DNA of 64,000 nucleotides, from the NCBI GenBank assembly GCA_023266335.1, contig JAHFQJ010000005.1, forward strand, positions 22,110 through 86,109, read 5' to 3'. Positions within the stretch are counted from its first letter, which is position 1; each line of letters starts with the position of its first letter. Under the pieces are notes generated by a model that ran no database searches, was not told the origin of the DNA, and was given only the letters and a program-made list of their open reading frames with translations. Shown one piece after another: positions 1-10,050 of this stretch. A program made the position numbers and the translations under genes. This stretch comes from Burkholderiaceae bacterium (GTDB taxonomy: Bacteria > Pseudomonadota > Gammaproteobacteria > Burkholderiales > Burkholderiaceae).

Positions 1-764
1 ACACATTTATCACAACAGAACCTAATATTGTTAATTATCAAGATAATACTAATATTATTGAGAAATGGCAAAAATATTGGCATCTTCATTCTAATTTAAA
101 TAAACAAATTTTACATTTTCCATTATCATCAATTGAATATAATTCAGATATACAGCTTGATTTAACTAGAGATTTTGATGCTGTATTTTTTATCAGTCCA
201 AATGCAGTCAAAAGTTATCATAATTTGTATAAAAATTATATTCCATCTAAAAATATTTGGTTAATTGGCAGCAACAGTCATGCTATATTTAGCCAATATT
301 ATCAAAATGCTGATTTTAATGTTACATATATAGAAAGTAACAAGCTAGCTAATTCAAAAAATTTACTAAGTTTATTAAATAGAAAAAACAAAGTTTTCAA
401 TAACCAAAGCATTCTAATTATTAAAAGTAACCTAGGAAATAATTTTATATATAAAGAGTTGTACAATCAATATAATGCAAACATAGAATATTTAATTACA
501 TATACAAAAATAGCTCAAAAATATACTCAAGAGCAACTAAGCTTGCTAAAAGATATTATTTTAAAGGATAAAAGAATTGATATTTATATTAGTTCAAGTG
601 ATACTTTGTATACATGGAAATATTATTTATCTAATATAAAAAATCAAATTGACTTTAATCATAATTTTTTACATACCATATATGCCAAATATGACAAAAT
701 TCAACTAAAAGCACAGGAAATTTTTTCTAATACGCATACAGACTTTGTATTAATAGATAAATAG
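1..764 (+). CDS. hemD: Uroporphyrinogen-III synthase, 5'-truncated by window edge
   Basis: The frame is open from base 3 with no stop before 764, so the gene enters from the left edge. An internal ATG at 225 would cut off the conserved front half. The first visible residues (TFITTEP) correspond to the family's N-terminal LTRP strand. The segment FFISPNAVKS at about 186-215 is the recognisable FvSpNAV motif of HemD. The enzyme cyclises hydroxymethylbilane to uroporphyrinogen III in haem synthesis. The family is poorly conserved in sequence and the rest of this copy is diverged (Asn/Lys/Ile rich), so the call rests on these motifs plus length (about 254 codons visible, close to full length). 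Only the extreme N-terminus should be missing. Confidence 0.75.
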   Translation, partial: TFITTEPNIVNYQDNTNIIEKWQKYWHLHSNLNKQILHFPLSSIEYNSDIQLDLTRDFDAVFFISPNAVKSYHNLYKNYIPSKNIWLIGSNSHAIFSQYYQNADFNVTYIESNKLANSKNLLSLLNRKNKVFNNQSILIIKSNLGNNFIYKELYNQYNANIEYLITYTKIAQKYTQEQLSLLKDIILKDKRIDIYISSSDTLYTWKYYLSNIKNQIDFNHNFLHTIYAKYDKIQLKAQEIFSNTHTDFVLIDK

Positions 765-776
765 AATATTTATTTT

Positions 777-863
777 TTAAGGGTTAAGCAATTTGTCTAT
801 CATATTTTTCTGCTCTTCTGTTCTTACTGCTTTACAATCTCTGCATTTATATTTTCTTGTATA
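777..863 (-). pseudogene. Relic of an IS1-like transposase N-terminal zinc ribbon
   Basis: On the minus strand a 28-codon open stretch reads YTRKYKCRDCKAV and ends at a stop at 777-779. Its KYKCRDC piece is the second half of the CxxC...CxxC zinc ribbon that starts InsA-type transposases. An intact-looking first half of such a ribbon (MCKCQRCGSES) begins at 63940 at the other end of the window. There is no start, no catalytic domain and no visible terminal repeat here, so this is a scrap. The assignment is inferred from the zinc-ribbon pattern only. Confidence 0.4.
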
Positions 864-1160
864 TTAAAAAATCGATACATATAACAACATAAACTTACTT
901 GTTGGGCAGTGCTGGACGCAGAATTTAGCTCCAACGGATGATGGAGGCGATAATGTTTATTGACTTCATATTTATTTAAAAGTAACAATGCCTAAATAAA
1001 TTTAAAACAAATATAAAATATGTTGCAAATATTTAAAAACTGTTACTGGACATTGCTTTTTAAATATCCTTATATCGAATTGGCGTTATAATACTTAACA
1101 AAACATTAAAACCAGTGTAAACTTATATGCAGATGTATTTAATACCCAAAGGGGATAAAA
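864..1160. other. Non-coding gap upstream of bamA
   Basis: No convincing gene is seen. A good -10 hexamer TATAAT lies at 1087-1092, about 70 bases before the bamA start, but no matching -35 is evident. A purine-rich ribosome site (AAAGGGG) stands at about 1148-1154. The left part (about 864-960) is slightly more GC-rich and may be further debris of the neighbouring IS relic. Confidence 0.4.
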
Positions 1161-3563
1161 TTGCGTAAAAAGTCTACAAGAATACCAAAGATTGTATCTG
1201 CAATAACTTTATCAGTTTTAATTAGCACTCAAGTTTATGCACAAACGTTTAATGACATAAAAATAGAAGGTTTAAAAAGAGTAGAAATTGGTACAGTATT
1301 TGGATACCTGCCTTTTAAACCAGGTGATACTTTAACGGAAGAAACAGCAGACCAAGCAATTAAATATTTATTTAATACTGGCTTTTTCAAAGATGTCCGT
1401 ATTAAACAAGAAGGTAATACATTAGTCATTGCAGTTGAAGAAAGACCTGTAATTATGCAGTTAGAATTTTTAGGTGTAACACAGCTGCCTAAAGATAACT
1501 TAAAAAAATCTCTTAGAAATGTTAATTTAAATGAGGGACGTTTTTATGACCCTTCATTAATTGAAAAAGCTGAGCAGGCATTAAAGCAACAGTATATAGC
1601 ACGCGGATATTACGGAGTTGAGGTTAAAACAGTTGCTGCTCCAATGAGCGATAACCGCATATCTGTAGTATTTGAAGTTAAAGAATTAGTGCCTGCATCC
1701 ATCAAAAAAATAACATTTACTGGAAATAACAGTTACAGCGACTCTACGCTATTAGATGAAATGAGATTATCTAGTACAACATGGTTTTCTTGGTATACTC
1801 AGAGTAATAAATTTTCTAAAGATAAATTGAATGAAGACCTTGAGGGACTAAAGCAATTTTATCTAAACCGCGGATATTTAGATTTTTCATTTGAAAATGC
1901 ACAAGCTTCTTTATCTGAAAATAAAAAAGATATGTACATAAATATCAGCATTAAAGAGGGGCAAAAATATAAAGTCGGTGAAGTTAAATTATCTGGGGAA
2001 TTATTGAATAAGGAAGAGGAATTAAAAAAATTAATTTCTATTGAAAAAGGCAAATTGTTCAGCATTGATAAATTAACTAAAACTAGCCAAAATATTACTA
2101 GTTTATTAGCAAATTACGGCTATGCATTTGCATCAGTGCAGCCCCAAACTAGTGTAGTTCCTGACCCCAAAAATCCTGTTGTAAATATTACTTTAAACAT
2201 TGACCCAGGTAAGCGTACATACGTACGTAATATTAATATTCAAGGCAATGATAAAACACGTGATGAAGTAGTAAGAAGAGAATTTAGACAAATGGAAAAT
2301 TCTTGGTTTGACCAAGAAAAAATTTCATTATCTCAAGCTAGAATTAACCGGCTGGGTTATTTTACAGATGTAGAAATGAATACAGCTCCAATACCAAATG
2401 CACCGGATAAAGTGGATGTTAATGTTAATCTTAAAGAAAAGCCAACAGGGCAGTTTAATATTGGTGCAGGCTATTCTTCAACAGATAAACTTGTATTACA
2501 AACTAGCTTAAGGCAAGATAATGTATTAGGAACAGGTACAAGTTTAGGAATTGATGTAAATACAGCCCGCTCTGGACGTACTTTAGCTGTTACACAAATT
2601 GACCCTTATTTTACATTAGACGGCATTAGCAGATATACTGATGTGTACCACAGAACTAACCGCCCATTATATTCATCCGGTGATGAGGATTTTAAAATTA
2701 TAACTACAGGAACATCATTAAAATTTGGTGTGCCTTTTAGTGAATATGATACTGTATATTTTGGTTTAGGCTTCGACCATACAAAACTAAATCTAACAGC
2801 TAATAGTCCGGAAAGCTATAAAAAATATGCCGGATATGACCCTAATAATGCAGCAGGAGCCTATAAGTATATAGACTCGGCTACAGGACAAGCTGTCAAA
2901 GGTTTTGGGCTTTCATCAAATAATCTGCCTGTTACAATAGGCTGGGGAAGAGATAGCCGTGATAGTGCATTAGTGCCAAATAAAGGGCGTTATCAGCAGG
3001 CATATATTGAAGTTGGAACGCCTGCTGCTGGCTTAGAATACTATAAACTCACCTATCAGCATCAATATTATTACCCTATCGGCAGAAATTTTACATTAGC
3101 CCTTAATACTGATTTAGGCTATGGTAAAGGTTATGGCAATAAACCTTATCCAGTGTTTAAAAACTTTTATGCTGGTGGTATTGGTTCAGTCCGCGGATAT
3201 GACAGTGCAAGCTTAGGACCACGTGATGTTAAAGGACAGGCTGAAGGCGGATCAACTAAAATTGTAAATAATATAGAAATGATATTCCCTCTTCCCGGAA
3301 CTGGTATTGACCGCACTCTAAGATTATACACATTCTTGGATTCTGGTATGGTGTTCAGAGAAGGGGACGGCATCCGTATTAAAGATAAAACTGACGTAAA
3401 CGGCAATATTACAGAAAATGGATTAAGATTTTCTTATGGATTTGGTTTATCTTGGATTTCACCAATTGGACCACTTAAAATTGGTTTAGGCTTTCCTTTA
3501 GGCAAAAAACGTACTAACGACCAATTACAGAAGTTCCAATTCCAAGTTGGTACTTCTTTTTAG
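1161..3563 (+). CDS. bamA: Outer membrane protein assembly factor BamA
   Basis: 800 residues, the usual family length. A signal peptide (about 1-27, ending VYAQ) is followed by five POTRA domains (about 28-425) and a 16-strand beta-barrel of the surface-antigen family ending in QVGTSF with the terminal Phe expected of outer membrane proteins. The barrel shows GGIGSVRGYD near residue 675, matching the conserved VRGY/F loop. BamA folds and inserts outer membrane proteins together with lipoproteins BamB-E. The start is a TTG preceded by AAAGGGG at good spacing. The gene usually follows rseP and precedes skp and lpxD; here it stands alone between hemD and a broken gene. Confidence 0.97.
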   Translation: MRKKSTRIPKIVSAITLSVLISTQVYAQTFNDIKIEGLKRVEIGTVFGYLPFKPGDTLTEETADQAIKYLFNTGFFKDVRIKQEGNTLVIAVEERPVIMQLEFLGVTQLPKDNLKKSLRNVNLNEGRFYDPSLIEKAEQALKQQYIARGYYGVEVKTVAAPMSDNRISVVFEVKELVPASIKKITFTGNNSYSDSTLLDEMRLSSTTWFSWYTQSNKFSKDKLNEDLEGLKQFYLNRGYLDFSFENAQASLSENKKDMYINISIKEGQKYKVGEVKLSGELLNKEEELKKLISIEKGKLFSIDKLTKTSQNITSLLANYGYAFASVQPQTSVVPDPKNPVVNITLNIDPGKRTYVRNINIQGNDKTRDEVVRREFRQMENSWFDQEKISLSQARINRLGYFTDVEMNTAPIPNAPDKVDVNVNLKEKPTGQFNIGAGYSSTDKLVLQTSLRQDNVLGTGTSLGIDVNTARSGRTLAVTQIDPYFTLDGISRYTDVYHRTNRPLYSSGDEDFKIITTGTSLKFGVPFSEYDTVYFGLGFDHTKLNLTANSPESYKKYAGYDPNNAAGAYKYIDSATGQAVKGFGLSSNNLPVTIGWGRDSRDSALVPNKGRYQQAYIEVGTPAAGLEYYKLTYQHQYYYPIGRNFTLALNTDLGYGKGYGNKPYPVFKNFYAGGIGSVRGYDSASLGPRDVKGQAEGGSTKIVNNIEMIFPLPGTGIDRTLRLYTFLDSGMVFREGDGIRIKDKTDVNGNITENGLRFSYGFGLSWISPIGPLKIGLGFPLGKKRTNDQLQKFQFQVGTSF

Positions 3564-3651
3564 CATATGTTATAATCTTGAAATAAGTGAAAATGTATTA
3601 ATGTATAATTTATATTAATATAGCATAATAATTTTAAGGGGAAAAATTTGT

Positions 3652-4063
3652 ATGCCTTAAAATATAAAATTTGGATTAGGTAATAAGTCAAGGCGTGAGA
3701 ATAGAGGATTTAGTTTTGAAGTATCAAATGTGCGTGATTCTAAAAAAGTGTGGGATGCTTTGCAATTGAGATTAAACGGAAAAGCTCTAGGAGCTCAATT
3801 ATCATCTTTTCATGGTAGATTTGTGCAGTCTGAATTTGAAACAGCATATTCAAGTTTATTATCAACAGTTGTACTGGGAAGTTAATGGCTCTTTTCTAGC
3901 TTCATCAGAAAAAGGTAGAATGATTGGTCTTAATGCAAATATTTATATATTTGGCTTAGAATACGACGCTACACTAGCTCAAATAGAAAGCGGAAAAAAA
4001 CTAAGATGAGGCATACAAACAGTGCTAGAGATGAACAAAGATGAGAGAGAAAAATTACAATAA
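3652..4063 (+). pseudogene. Decayed gene of unknown function
   Basis: A strong ribosome site (AAGGGG) precedes an ATG at 3652, but codon 3 is TAA. After it the same frame stays open (NIKFGLGNKS... to STVVLGS). The coherent reading then moves to a second frame (YWEVNGSFLASSEKGRMIG... to SGKKLR, stop at 4009) and finally a third (IQTVLEMNKDEREKLQ, stop at 4063). One nonsense codon and two frameshifts therefore separate segments that look like one protein of about 135 residues. I do not recognise the family. The remnant lies directly before pyrB and may hold its promoter. Confidence 0.5.
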
Positions 4064-4075
4064 AAAATGAAATAA

Positions 4076-5059
4076 ATGTATATGCATCCTCAACTATATA
4101 GCAAAAACTATCTGAAACATTTATTATCTATTGAAGGTTTGCCAAAGCAAATTATTTGGCGTATTTTAAAATTAGCAGATAATTATGTGTCTAATGGTCT
4201 GCCAAGCCTAAATAGTTTGCATGGAATTACTGTATCAAATCTTTTTTTTGAAAATTCTACTAGAACTAAAAGTGCATTTGAATTAGCTGCTCAAAAACTT
4301 GGAGCACATGTAATAAGTTTAAATATTGCATATTCTTCAACTGCTAAGGGTGAAAGCTTAATTGACACTGTAAATACTATATGTGCTATGCAGACTAATA
4401 TTTTAGTCATGCGTCATGCAGAATCAGGCACTCCATTCTCATTGATAAATAATATACCAAACGACATACATATCATAAATGCAGGCGACGGTCAACATGA
4501 ACACCCAACTCAAGCACTATTAGATATGTATACAATATTAAAACACAAATGCCTTGGCGAAAATATTGATGATTTTTCAAATTTAAGAGTGGCAATTGTA
4601 GGAGATATTCTGCATTCAAGAGTTGCCCGCTCTAATATTTTTGCTTTAAGCACTTTGGGCTGCACTGATATACGCTTAATTTCACCTAAAACATTAGTGC
4701 CAAAAAATATACATAATTTAGGCGTTACTGTATATCATGATATGAAAAAAGGTTTAGAAAATATTGATGTAATAATTATGCTTAGACTGCAAAATGAACG
4801 CATGCAAAGCGGTTTTATTCCGAGCAAAGAACAATATTTCAAAGATTACGGCTTAGATAAGAACAAATTATCTTATGCAAAACCTGATGCAGTGGTAATG
4901 CATCCAGGACCCATGAACCGTGGTGTAGAAATTACTGATGATATAGCTGATGGCAAGCAATCATTGATTTTAAAACAAGTTCATTATGGAATTGCTGTTA
5001 GAATGGCAGTAATGCAAATATTAATTCAAGATCACAAAAATTATGAAAATTCAAATTAG
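4076..5059 (+). CDS. pyrB: Aspartate carbamoyltransferase catalytic subunit
   Basis: 327 residues, typical length. It condenses carbamoyl phosphate with aspartate in the second step of pyrimidine synthesis. The carbamoyl-phosphate loop ENSTRTKSAFE (about 56-66), HPTQALLDMYT (about 143-153) and the C-terminal HPGPMNRGVEI (about 281-291) are all intact. The next gene, a dihydroorotase-like protein, overlaps its last 17 bases, so the two are translationally coupled. This is the pyrB-pyrC' arrangement in which the second protein is a structural partner of the ATCase. A second in-frame ATG six bases downstream is an alternative start. Confidence 0.96.
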   Translation: MYMHPQLYSKNYLKHLLSIEGLPKQIIWRILKLADNYVSNGLPSLNSLHGITVSNLFFENSTRTKSAFELAAQKLGAHVISLNIAYSSTAKGESLIDTVNTICAMQTNILVMRHAESGTPFSLINNIPNDIHIINAGDGQHEHPTQALLDMYTILKHKCLGENIDDFSNLRVAIVGDILHSRVARSNIFALSTLGCTDIRLISPKTLVPKNIHNLGVTVYHDMKKGLENIDVIIMLRLQNERMQSGFIPSKEQYFKDYGLDKNKLSYAKPDAVVMHPGPMNRGVEITDDIADGKQSLILKQVHYGIAVRMAVMQILIQDHKNYENSN

Positions 5060-6191
5060 TAATGCAAAAGCCGTCAGCATAGAGAATAATATTACATTGT
5101 TTTTAGACTTAGAATTAAATACTATTAGTCAAGAAATGCCTTGGGAAAGTAATATTGCTGATAAAATAATTGATGCTTCAAATTTATTGTTATTTAGCGG
5201 TGCAAAAGATTATAGTTTTTTATACCCAGATGAATTATTACAATATAAAAATATAATTAAAAATAGCGGCATTTCAAGAATATATAATATTCATACTGAT
5301 TTTAAAGATGGTAAACAAATTGATGAATCTTGGCTTGGTAATAAGCAATATATTACCCATAACTTTACAAATCATAATTCTGATATAGTTCTACACCAAA
5401 ATATAAATATAAATCATGCTGGTTCATTAATTAATGTTTTAGAATATGCTAAAACTAATAATCAAACTATCCATATTAATGCTCAATTATTTAATCCTCA
5501 TAAAATGCTTGCTGATGATAGCCATATCAGTGCTAGATTAGGTTTAGCTCAAAGTCTATCTTGCTATGAAACAAGCTCTCTGGCATATATTTTAGAATTA
5601 ATTAAACAAGTAAAATGTAATACAAGTATTTATAATATTTCATGTGCAGAAAGTTTAGAATTGCTCAAAAATGCAAAAAATTATGCAAAAAATCATGGAT
5701 TTAATATAACTAATAATATTGATATTCATTATTTATTGCTCACTAATAATGATATTGGTTATTTTAATACTTATGCTAAATTTTATCCGCCATTGCGCAG
5801 TATAGAAAACCAAAAAAGTTTAATCCAAGGATTATTAGACGGTACTATTGATTATATTTATTCAGGGCATAAAAATATAAATATTAAAGATAAAGAATAT
5901 CCATTCGCAAGTGCTGTCAGCGGTGCTAGCTCTATTAAGATTTTTATACCTTTGTTATTTAAAACAGCCTTGTTACATAATCTTAATTTAAATACTATCC
6001 TAAATAAGGCTGGAATTATTACAGATATTTCTTATATCCTAGAAAATTATTATAATAATTTTAATGAAATTGGATTGGTATTATTTGACGAAAATCAAGA
6101 ATGTATATTATCTGCACAAAATTTTAATAATCAAGCTAGCCCTTTTTTAAACTATCCAATTCAAGGTAAAATTAGCCATAGTTTTTGTTAG
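5043..6191 (+). CDS. pyrX: Dihydroorotase-like protein without catalytic residues (PyrC'/PyrX type)
   Basis: 382 residues, aligning over its length with class I dihydroorotases: KFYPPLRSIENQKSLIQGL corresponds to the family's KvnPPLRs...D..aLi.gL. The metal-binding HxH near the N-terminus is absent (the site reads LLLFSGAKDYSFL), the His before the second barrel motif is Asn (YNISCAESLE), and the catalytic TDHAP is replaced by SGHKN. It is therefore almost certainly not an enzyme. In Pseudomonas putida an inactive DHOase homologue of this kind is needed to assemble active ATCase, and the 17-base overlap with pyrB supports the same role here. A true pyrC should lie elsewhere in the genome. Confidence 0.85.
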   Translation: MKIQISNAKAVSIENNITLFLDLELNTISQEMPWESNIADKIIDASNLLLFSGAKDYSFLYPDELLQYKNIIKNSGISRIYNIHTDFKDGKQIDESWLGNKQYITHNFTNHNSDIVLHQNININHAGSLINVLEYAKTNNQTIHINAQLFNPHKMLADDSHISARLGLAQSLSCYETSSLAYILELIKQVKCNTSIYNISCAESLELLKNAKNYAKNHGFNITNNIDIHYLLLTNNDIGYFNTYAKFYPPLRSIENQKSLIQGLLDGTIDYIYSGHKNINIKDKEYPFASAVSGASSIKIFIPLLFKTALLHNLNLNTILNKAGIITDISYILENYYNNFNEIGLVLFDENQECILSAQNFNNQASPFLNYPIQGKISHSFC

Positions 6192-6226
6192 TTTATAAAA
6201 TAAATCAATAAATTTGTTATATTTTT

Positions 6227-7486
6227 ATGTACAAACCTTTAGAAAATAAAAAAATATTAGTAGCGGTAAGTGGTGGTATTGCCTGTTATAAAAGCATTTA
6301 TTTAGTGCGTTTGCTTATAAAGCAAGGTGTAGATGTACATGTAGTTATGACAAAAAATGCTATGAAATTTATAACTCCGCTTACATTTCAGGCACTTACA
6401 GCAAATCATGTTTGGGTAGATGAATGGGATAGTTATGCTGATAATAATATGGCTCATATTAATTTAACTAGAGGTATAGATGCTATAATACTAGCACCTG
6501 CTAGTGCCAATACTATTGCAAAAATTAATCATGGTATTGCTGATAATTTATTATGCAGCACAGTTCTTGCCAGAATTAAAAGCATTCCAATCTTAATTGC
6601 TCCAGCTATGAATGTAGAAATGTGGACATCTCCAGCTAGCATACGTAATATTAGTCAATTAAAGCAAGACGGATATATAATTTTAGAACCTCAAAACGGT
6701 GAACAGGCTTGCGGAGAGTTTGGGCAAGGCAGAATGCTTGAACCAGAAGCGATTCTTGATGATATTATTTATCATTTAACAGCTAAAAATCTTAAGAACA
6801 AAAATATTGTAATAACTGCAGGTTCTACACAAGAATATATTGACCCTATCAGATATATTAGCAATGCATCGTCAGGTAAAATGGGGCTTGCTTTAGCAAA
6901 GCAAGCTTATTATAGAGGTGCAAGTGTTACTCTAATTTATGGAAATATTGATAAAAGTCAGACTGGAGCTGGATTAGAATTTTTAGCAAAAATAAAATCT
7001 ATTAAGGTAATTAGTGCTGATGAGATGTATAATCAAGTTATGAATATTTATCAAAGTGATAATGCAAATATTACAAAAAATGATATATTTATTGGAGTTG
7101 CAGCTGTTGCAGACTGGATGCCGCAAAATACTAGCCCAAATAAGCAGAAAAAAACAGATAATCAACATAAAAATCATATTGAATTGGTTAAAACTAAAGA
7201 TATTCTAGCAGCTGTTGCTGATATTAATCCTAAACCAATCTGCATCGGTTTTGCGGCTGAAACTCAAAATTTAGCTGAATACGCTAAAATTAAGCTTATT
7301 AATAAAAAATTAGATTTAATCATTGCAAATTTAATTAGTGACAGTTTTGCTAAAGATACAAATAAAGTCTGTATTATTTCTAAACATAATATAAATGCAA
7401 GCGAAGTAAGTATAGAACAAATAGCAGAAATGGACAAAGCTAGCTTAGCTAATATTATTTTAGATAAGTTAACAGTTAATCTATAA
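6227..7486 (+). CDS. coaBC: Bifunctional phosphopantothenoylcysteine decarboxylase / phosphopantothenate-cysteine ligase
   Basis: 419 residues with two domains for coenzyme A synthesis. The N-terminal flavoprotein CoaC domain (about 1-190) has AVSGGIACYKS, the His in MAHINLTRG, the PASANTIAKI segment, and the active-site Cys in EQACGEFGQGRM. The C-terminal CoaB ligase (about 191-419) has TAGSTQEYIDPIRYISN and the SSGKMG loop, and ends with GFAAET and a DLIIAN segment. The gene follows pyrX after a 35-base gap and may share its transcript. Its 3' end overlaps the convergent comEC by six bases, leaving no room for a separate terminator. Confidence 0.96.
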   Translation: MYKPLENKKILVAVSGGIACYKSIYLVRLLIKQGVDVHVVMTKNAMKFITPLTFQALTANHVWVDEWDSYADNNMAHINLTRGIDAIILAPASANTIAKINHGIADNLLCSTVLARIKSIPILIAPAMNVEMWTSPASIRNISQLKQDGYIILEPQNGEQACGEFGQGRMLEPEAILDDIIYHLTAKNLKNKNIVITAGSTQEYIDPIRYISNASSGKMGLALAKQAYYRGASVTLIYGNIDKSQTGAGLEFLAKIKSIKVISADEMYNQVMNIYQSDNANITKNDIFIGVAAVADWMPQNTSPNKQKKTDNQHKNHIELVKTKDILAAVADINPKPICIGFAAETQNLAEYAKIKLINKKLDLIIANLISDSFAKDTNKVCIISKHNINASEVSIEQIAEMDKASLANIILDKLTVNL

Positions 7487-10015
7487 CATCCAATAACGTT
7501 TATAATTAAGTTTATAGCTTTTTATGGAATAATTATTAGGCTTTAAGATTAGTTGTACTGCTCCATCTTGGTCTGTTCTCCACACTTTAGAATTAATATC
7601 TTTATATCTTTCTAATATATTAATATGCGGATGTTTGTACATATTTAAAAACCCAGCCTGCACTACTATATCGTTTGGTTTTACTGCATTTAAGAAATCT
7701 ATTGTTGATGAAGTTTTACTGCCATGATGAGGTGCAAGCATAATATCTGATTTTAAAAGCTCATGATATGTATCAATTAAAATATATTCCTGTGGTTTTT
7801 CTATATCTGCAGTTAATAAAATTGATTTATTTCCAGCCATAATTTTTAATACACAGCTATTATAATTAGTTTTTTGTGCAAAATCATTATCATATAATGG
7901 ATAAAGCATAGCAAAACTTACCCCGTCATATTCCCATGTATCCGGTTTGCATTGAGATATTTTTATATCATGAGCATATTTGACTTTAGTATGATTGAGT
8001 AATTCATGATTTAGATCCATACCTACTAATAACTCATCAACTTTTATATTATTCACTACACTATCTAGCCCGCCGCTGTGATCTTTATCTGAATGGCTTA
8101 CAATTAATTTATCCAATTTATTAATACCAAATTTTTGTATGGAAGGAATAACAGTTTTTTCAGCTGTAATATTATTTCCCATAGCTGGAGCAGTATCAAA
8201 CAAAATATTATGATTGGCAGTAGAAATTAAAACACTGCTTCCTTGTCCCACATCAAAAAAAGTTACTAAAGCTTGATTAGGTAATATGTTAGTATTTTTA
8301 TTAAAAAATAATGGTATAAACATAATAATTCCATACCACCTCCATTTATAAGGCAAAATTAGGCAAAAACTTCCAACTAAACTAAATAAAAAAATTAAAA
8401 AACTAGGAACAGCTGTATTAGCATAAGCAAATTTAAATTGGGTTAAATATTCACACCACAGCATAACTAAATTAATTAGATAATTTGAAATATCAAATAA
8501 ATATTGAATAAAGTTATGCTGTAATATAAATGATAGTAATGAAGCTATAATTAATAAAGGTGAAATTATATAGCTTACAATCGGAATTGCAAGAGCATTG
8601 GCTAAAGGCGAAATTAAAGAAAATTTAGCAAATATGAAAACTGAAATAGGTATCATAGCTAAACTAATTGCAAGTTGAGCTCTAGCAGCCAGCCAAAATT
8701 TATTCGTTTTCCATGTGCCGATTTTTGTAACTCTCATGCCAATAAAAATCATTATTCCTACAGCACCAAATGACAACCAAAAACTAGCACTTCCAACGCA
8801 CCAAGGGTCAATTAGCATAATCACTAATCCAGCTAATATTAAACTTGTTGATATTCCAAACCTTTGATGCCCGATAAATAGAATAAACAGCATAATCCAA
8901 GTACGCTGTGCTGGAATTTGAGAACCGCTAATCAGCATATATAAACCGGAAAGCGTTAAGCCAAAGGTTGCACATATATTTTTTTTGTTAACATAAAATA
9001 ATATTTTAGGATATATTTTAATAAAAATTAAAGGTAAACTAGCTGCAAAAATTGCAATCATTGTAATATGTAGACCTGAAATTGAAATTAAATGCCCAAT
9101 TCCACTATTATTAAATAATTCCCATTCAGTGCTTGTAATTTGATTTTGATTGCCAATAACTAAAGCAATAATTACATTTTTCCATTTCAAATTCTGTATA
9201 AAAATTGAAATTTTATCTTGAATATTAGCTCTAATTTGTTCAATTAAAGTAGTGTCTAAAAATTTTGCATTGGATATTTTAATGATTTTATCCTGATAAT
9301 ATTTATTTATGTCAGCACTGGCTATGGCATGTATATTTTTATGGAATAAATGAAATTCATAATCAAAAATATATGGATTTTGGTTAGCATAAGGCGGTTT
9401 TAATTTAAGCGGTAAACTCCATTCATCGCCGACTTTAGGTTGAAATAAGTTATTATTTTGATTTTCTCTCTGTCCATTTGCTTTACCAAATCTCCCAAAA
9501 GAATTATTATAAATATTAACTAAAATGTGTTTAATATTTAAATTACTATTTTTAACATCTGCCTCAAATTGCCAGCCATAATCTTTTTGAATAGGGATAC
9601 TGGTAATTTTTATATTAAGATTATGTGTTTTATTATATAAATTTGCCTCTAATCTTGAATTTAAACGGTTAATGCTTAAAACAGTTCCATATAGAAAAAA
9701 TATTAGAAAGCTGATTATGAAAAATAAAATAGGGGCATAAAATTTTTTTAATGTTTTATATTTAAAGTGTATATGGGATAAATGTATGCTAATAAAAGGG
9801 ATAGAATATTTTTTATTGAGCGACAAATAATTTTTATATTTAGCAGTATATATTTTATATACTCCAAATAATAAATAAATTAGAAATATTATACAAACTA
9901 GTATTAGATATATTTCATATAAAATATCTAAATTTATTAATGCACTGGAGAAATGTAATAAAATTAGTGCAAAAACAGCACCTGAAAAAATACTAAATAA
10001 GTTGATAGATAACAT
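7481..10015 (-). CDS. comEC: DNA internalization / recombination protein ComEC (Rec2)
   Basis: 844 residues, slightly longer than the common 750-800. The N-terminal part has two or three membrane segments and a DUF4131-like region (to about 270). The central Competence domain is strongly hydrophobic (about 285-560; GIGHLISISGLHITMIA is characteristic). The C-terminal metallo-beta-lactamase-like domain (about 585-835) shows FDVGQGSSVLI, SHSDKDHSGG and LAPHHGSKTS. ComEC forms the inner-membrane channel that takes up single-stranded DNA in transformation. No other competence gene is present in the window. The metal-binding HxxDH motif is intact, so the nuclease-like domain is probably active. 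Confidence 0.95.
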   Translation of the reverse strand: MLSINLFSIFSGAVFALILLHFSSALINLDILYEIYLILVCIIFLIYLLFGVYKIYTAKYKNYLSLNKKYSIPFISIHLSHIHFKYKTLKKFYAPILFFIISFLIFFLYGTVLSINRLNSRLEANLYNKTHNLNIKITSIPIQKDYGWQFEADVKNSNLNIKHILVNIYNNSFGRFGKANGQRENQNNNLFQPKVGDEWSLPLKLKPPYANQNPYIFDYEFHLFHKNIHAIASADINKYYQDKIIKISNAKFLDTTLIEQIRANIQDKISIFIQNLKWKNVIIALVIGNQNQITSTEWELFNNSGIGHLISISGLHITMIAIFAASLPLIFIKIYPKILFYVNKKNICATFGLTLSGLYMLISGSQIPAQRTWIMLFILFIGHQRFGISTSLILAGLVIMLIDPWCVGSASFWLSFGAVGIMIFIGMRVTKIGTWKTNKFWLAARAQLAISLAMIPISVFIFAKFSLISPLANALAIPIVSYIISPLLIIASLLSFILQHNFIQYLFDISNYLINLVMLWCEYLTQFKFAYANTAVPSFLIFLFSLVGSFCLILPYKWRWYGIIMFIPLFFNKNTNILPNQALVTFFDVGQGSSVLISTANHNILFDTAPAMGNNITAEKTVIPSIQKFGINKLDKLIVSHSDKDHSGGLDSVVNNIKVDELLVGMDLNHELLNHTKVKYAHDIKISQCKPDTWEYDGVSFAMLYPLYDNDFAQKTNYNSCVLKIMAGNKSILLTADIEKPQEYILIDTYHELLKSDIMLAPHHGSKTSSTIDFLNAVKPNDIVVQAGFLNMYKHPHINILERYKDINSKVWRTDQDGAVQLILKPNNYSIKSYKLNYKRYWML

Positions 10016-10050
10016 GTTAAATTCAGTATTTTATTATATTATCAAAAATA

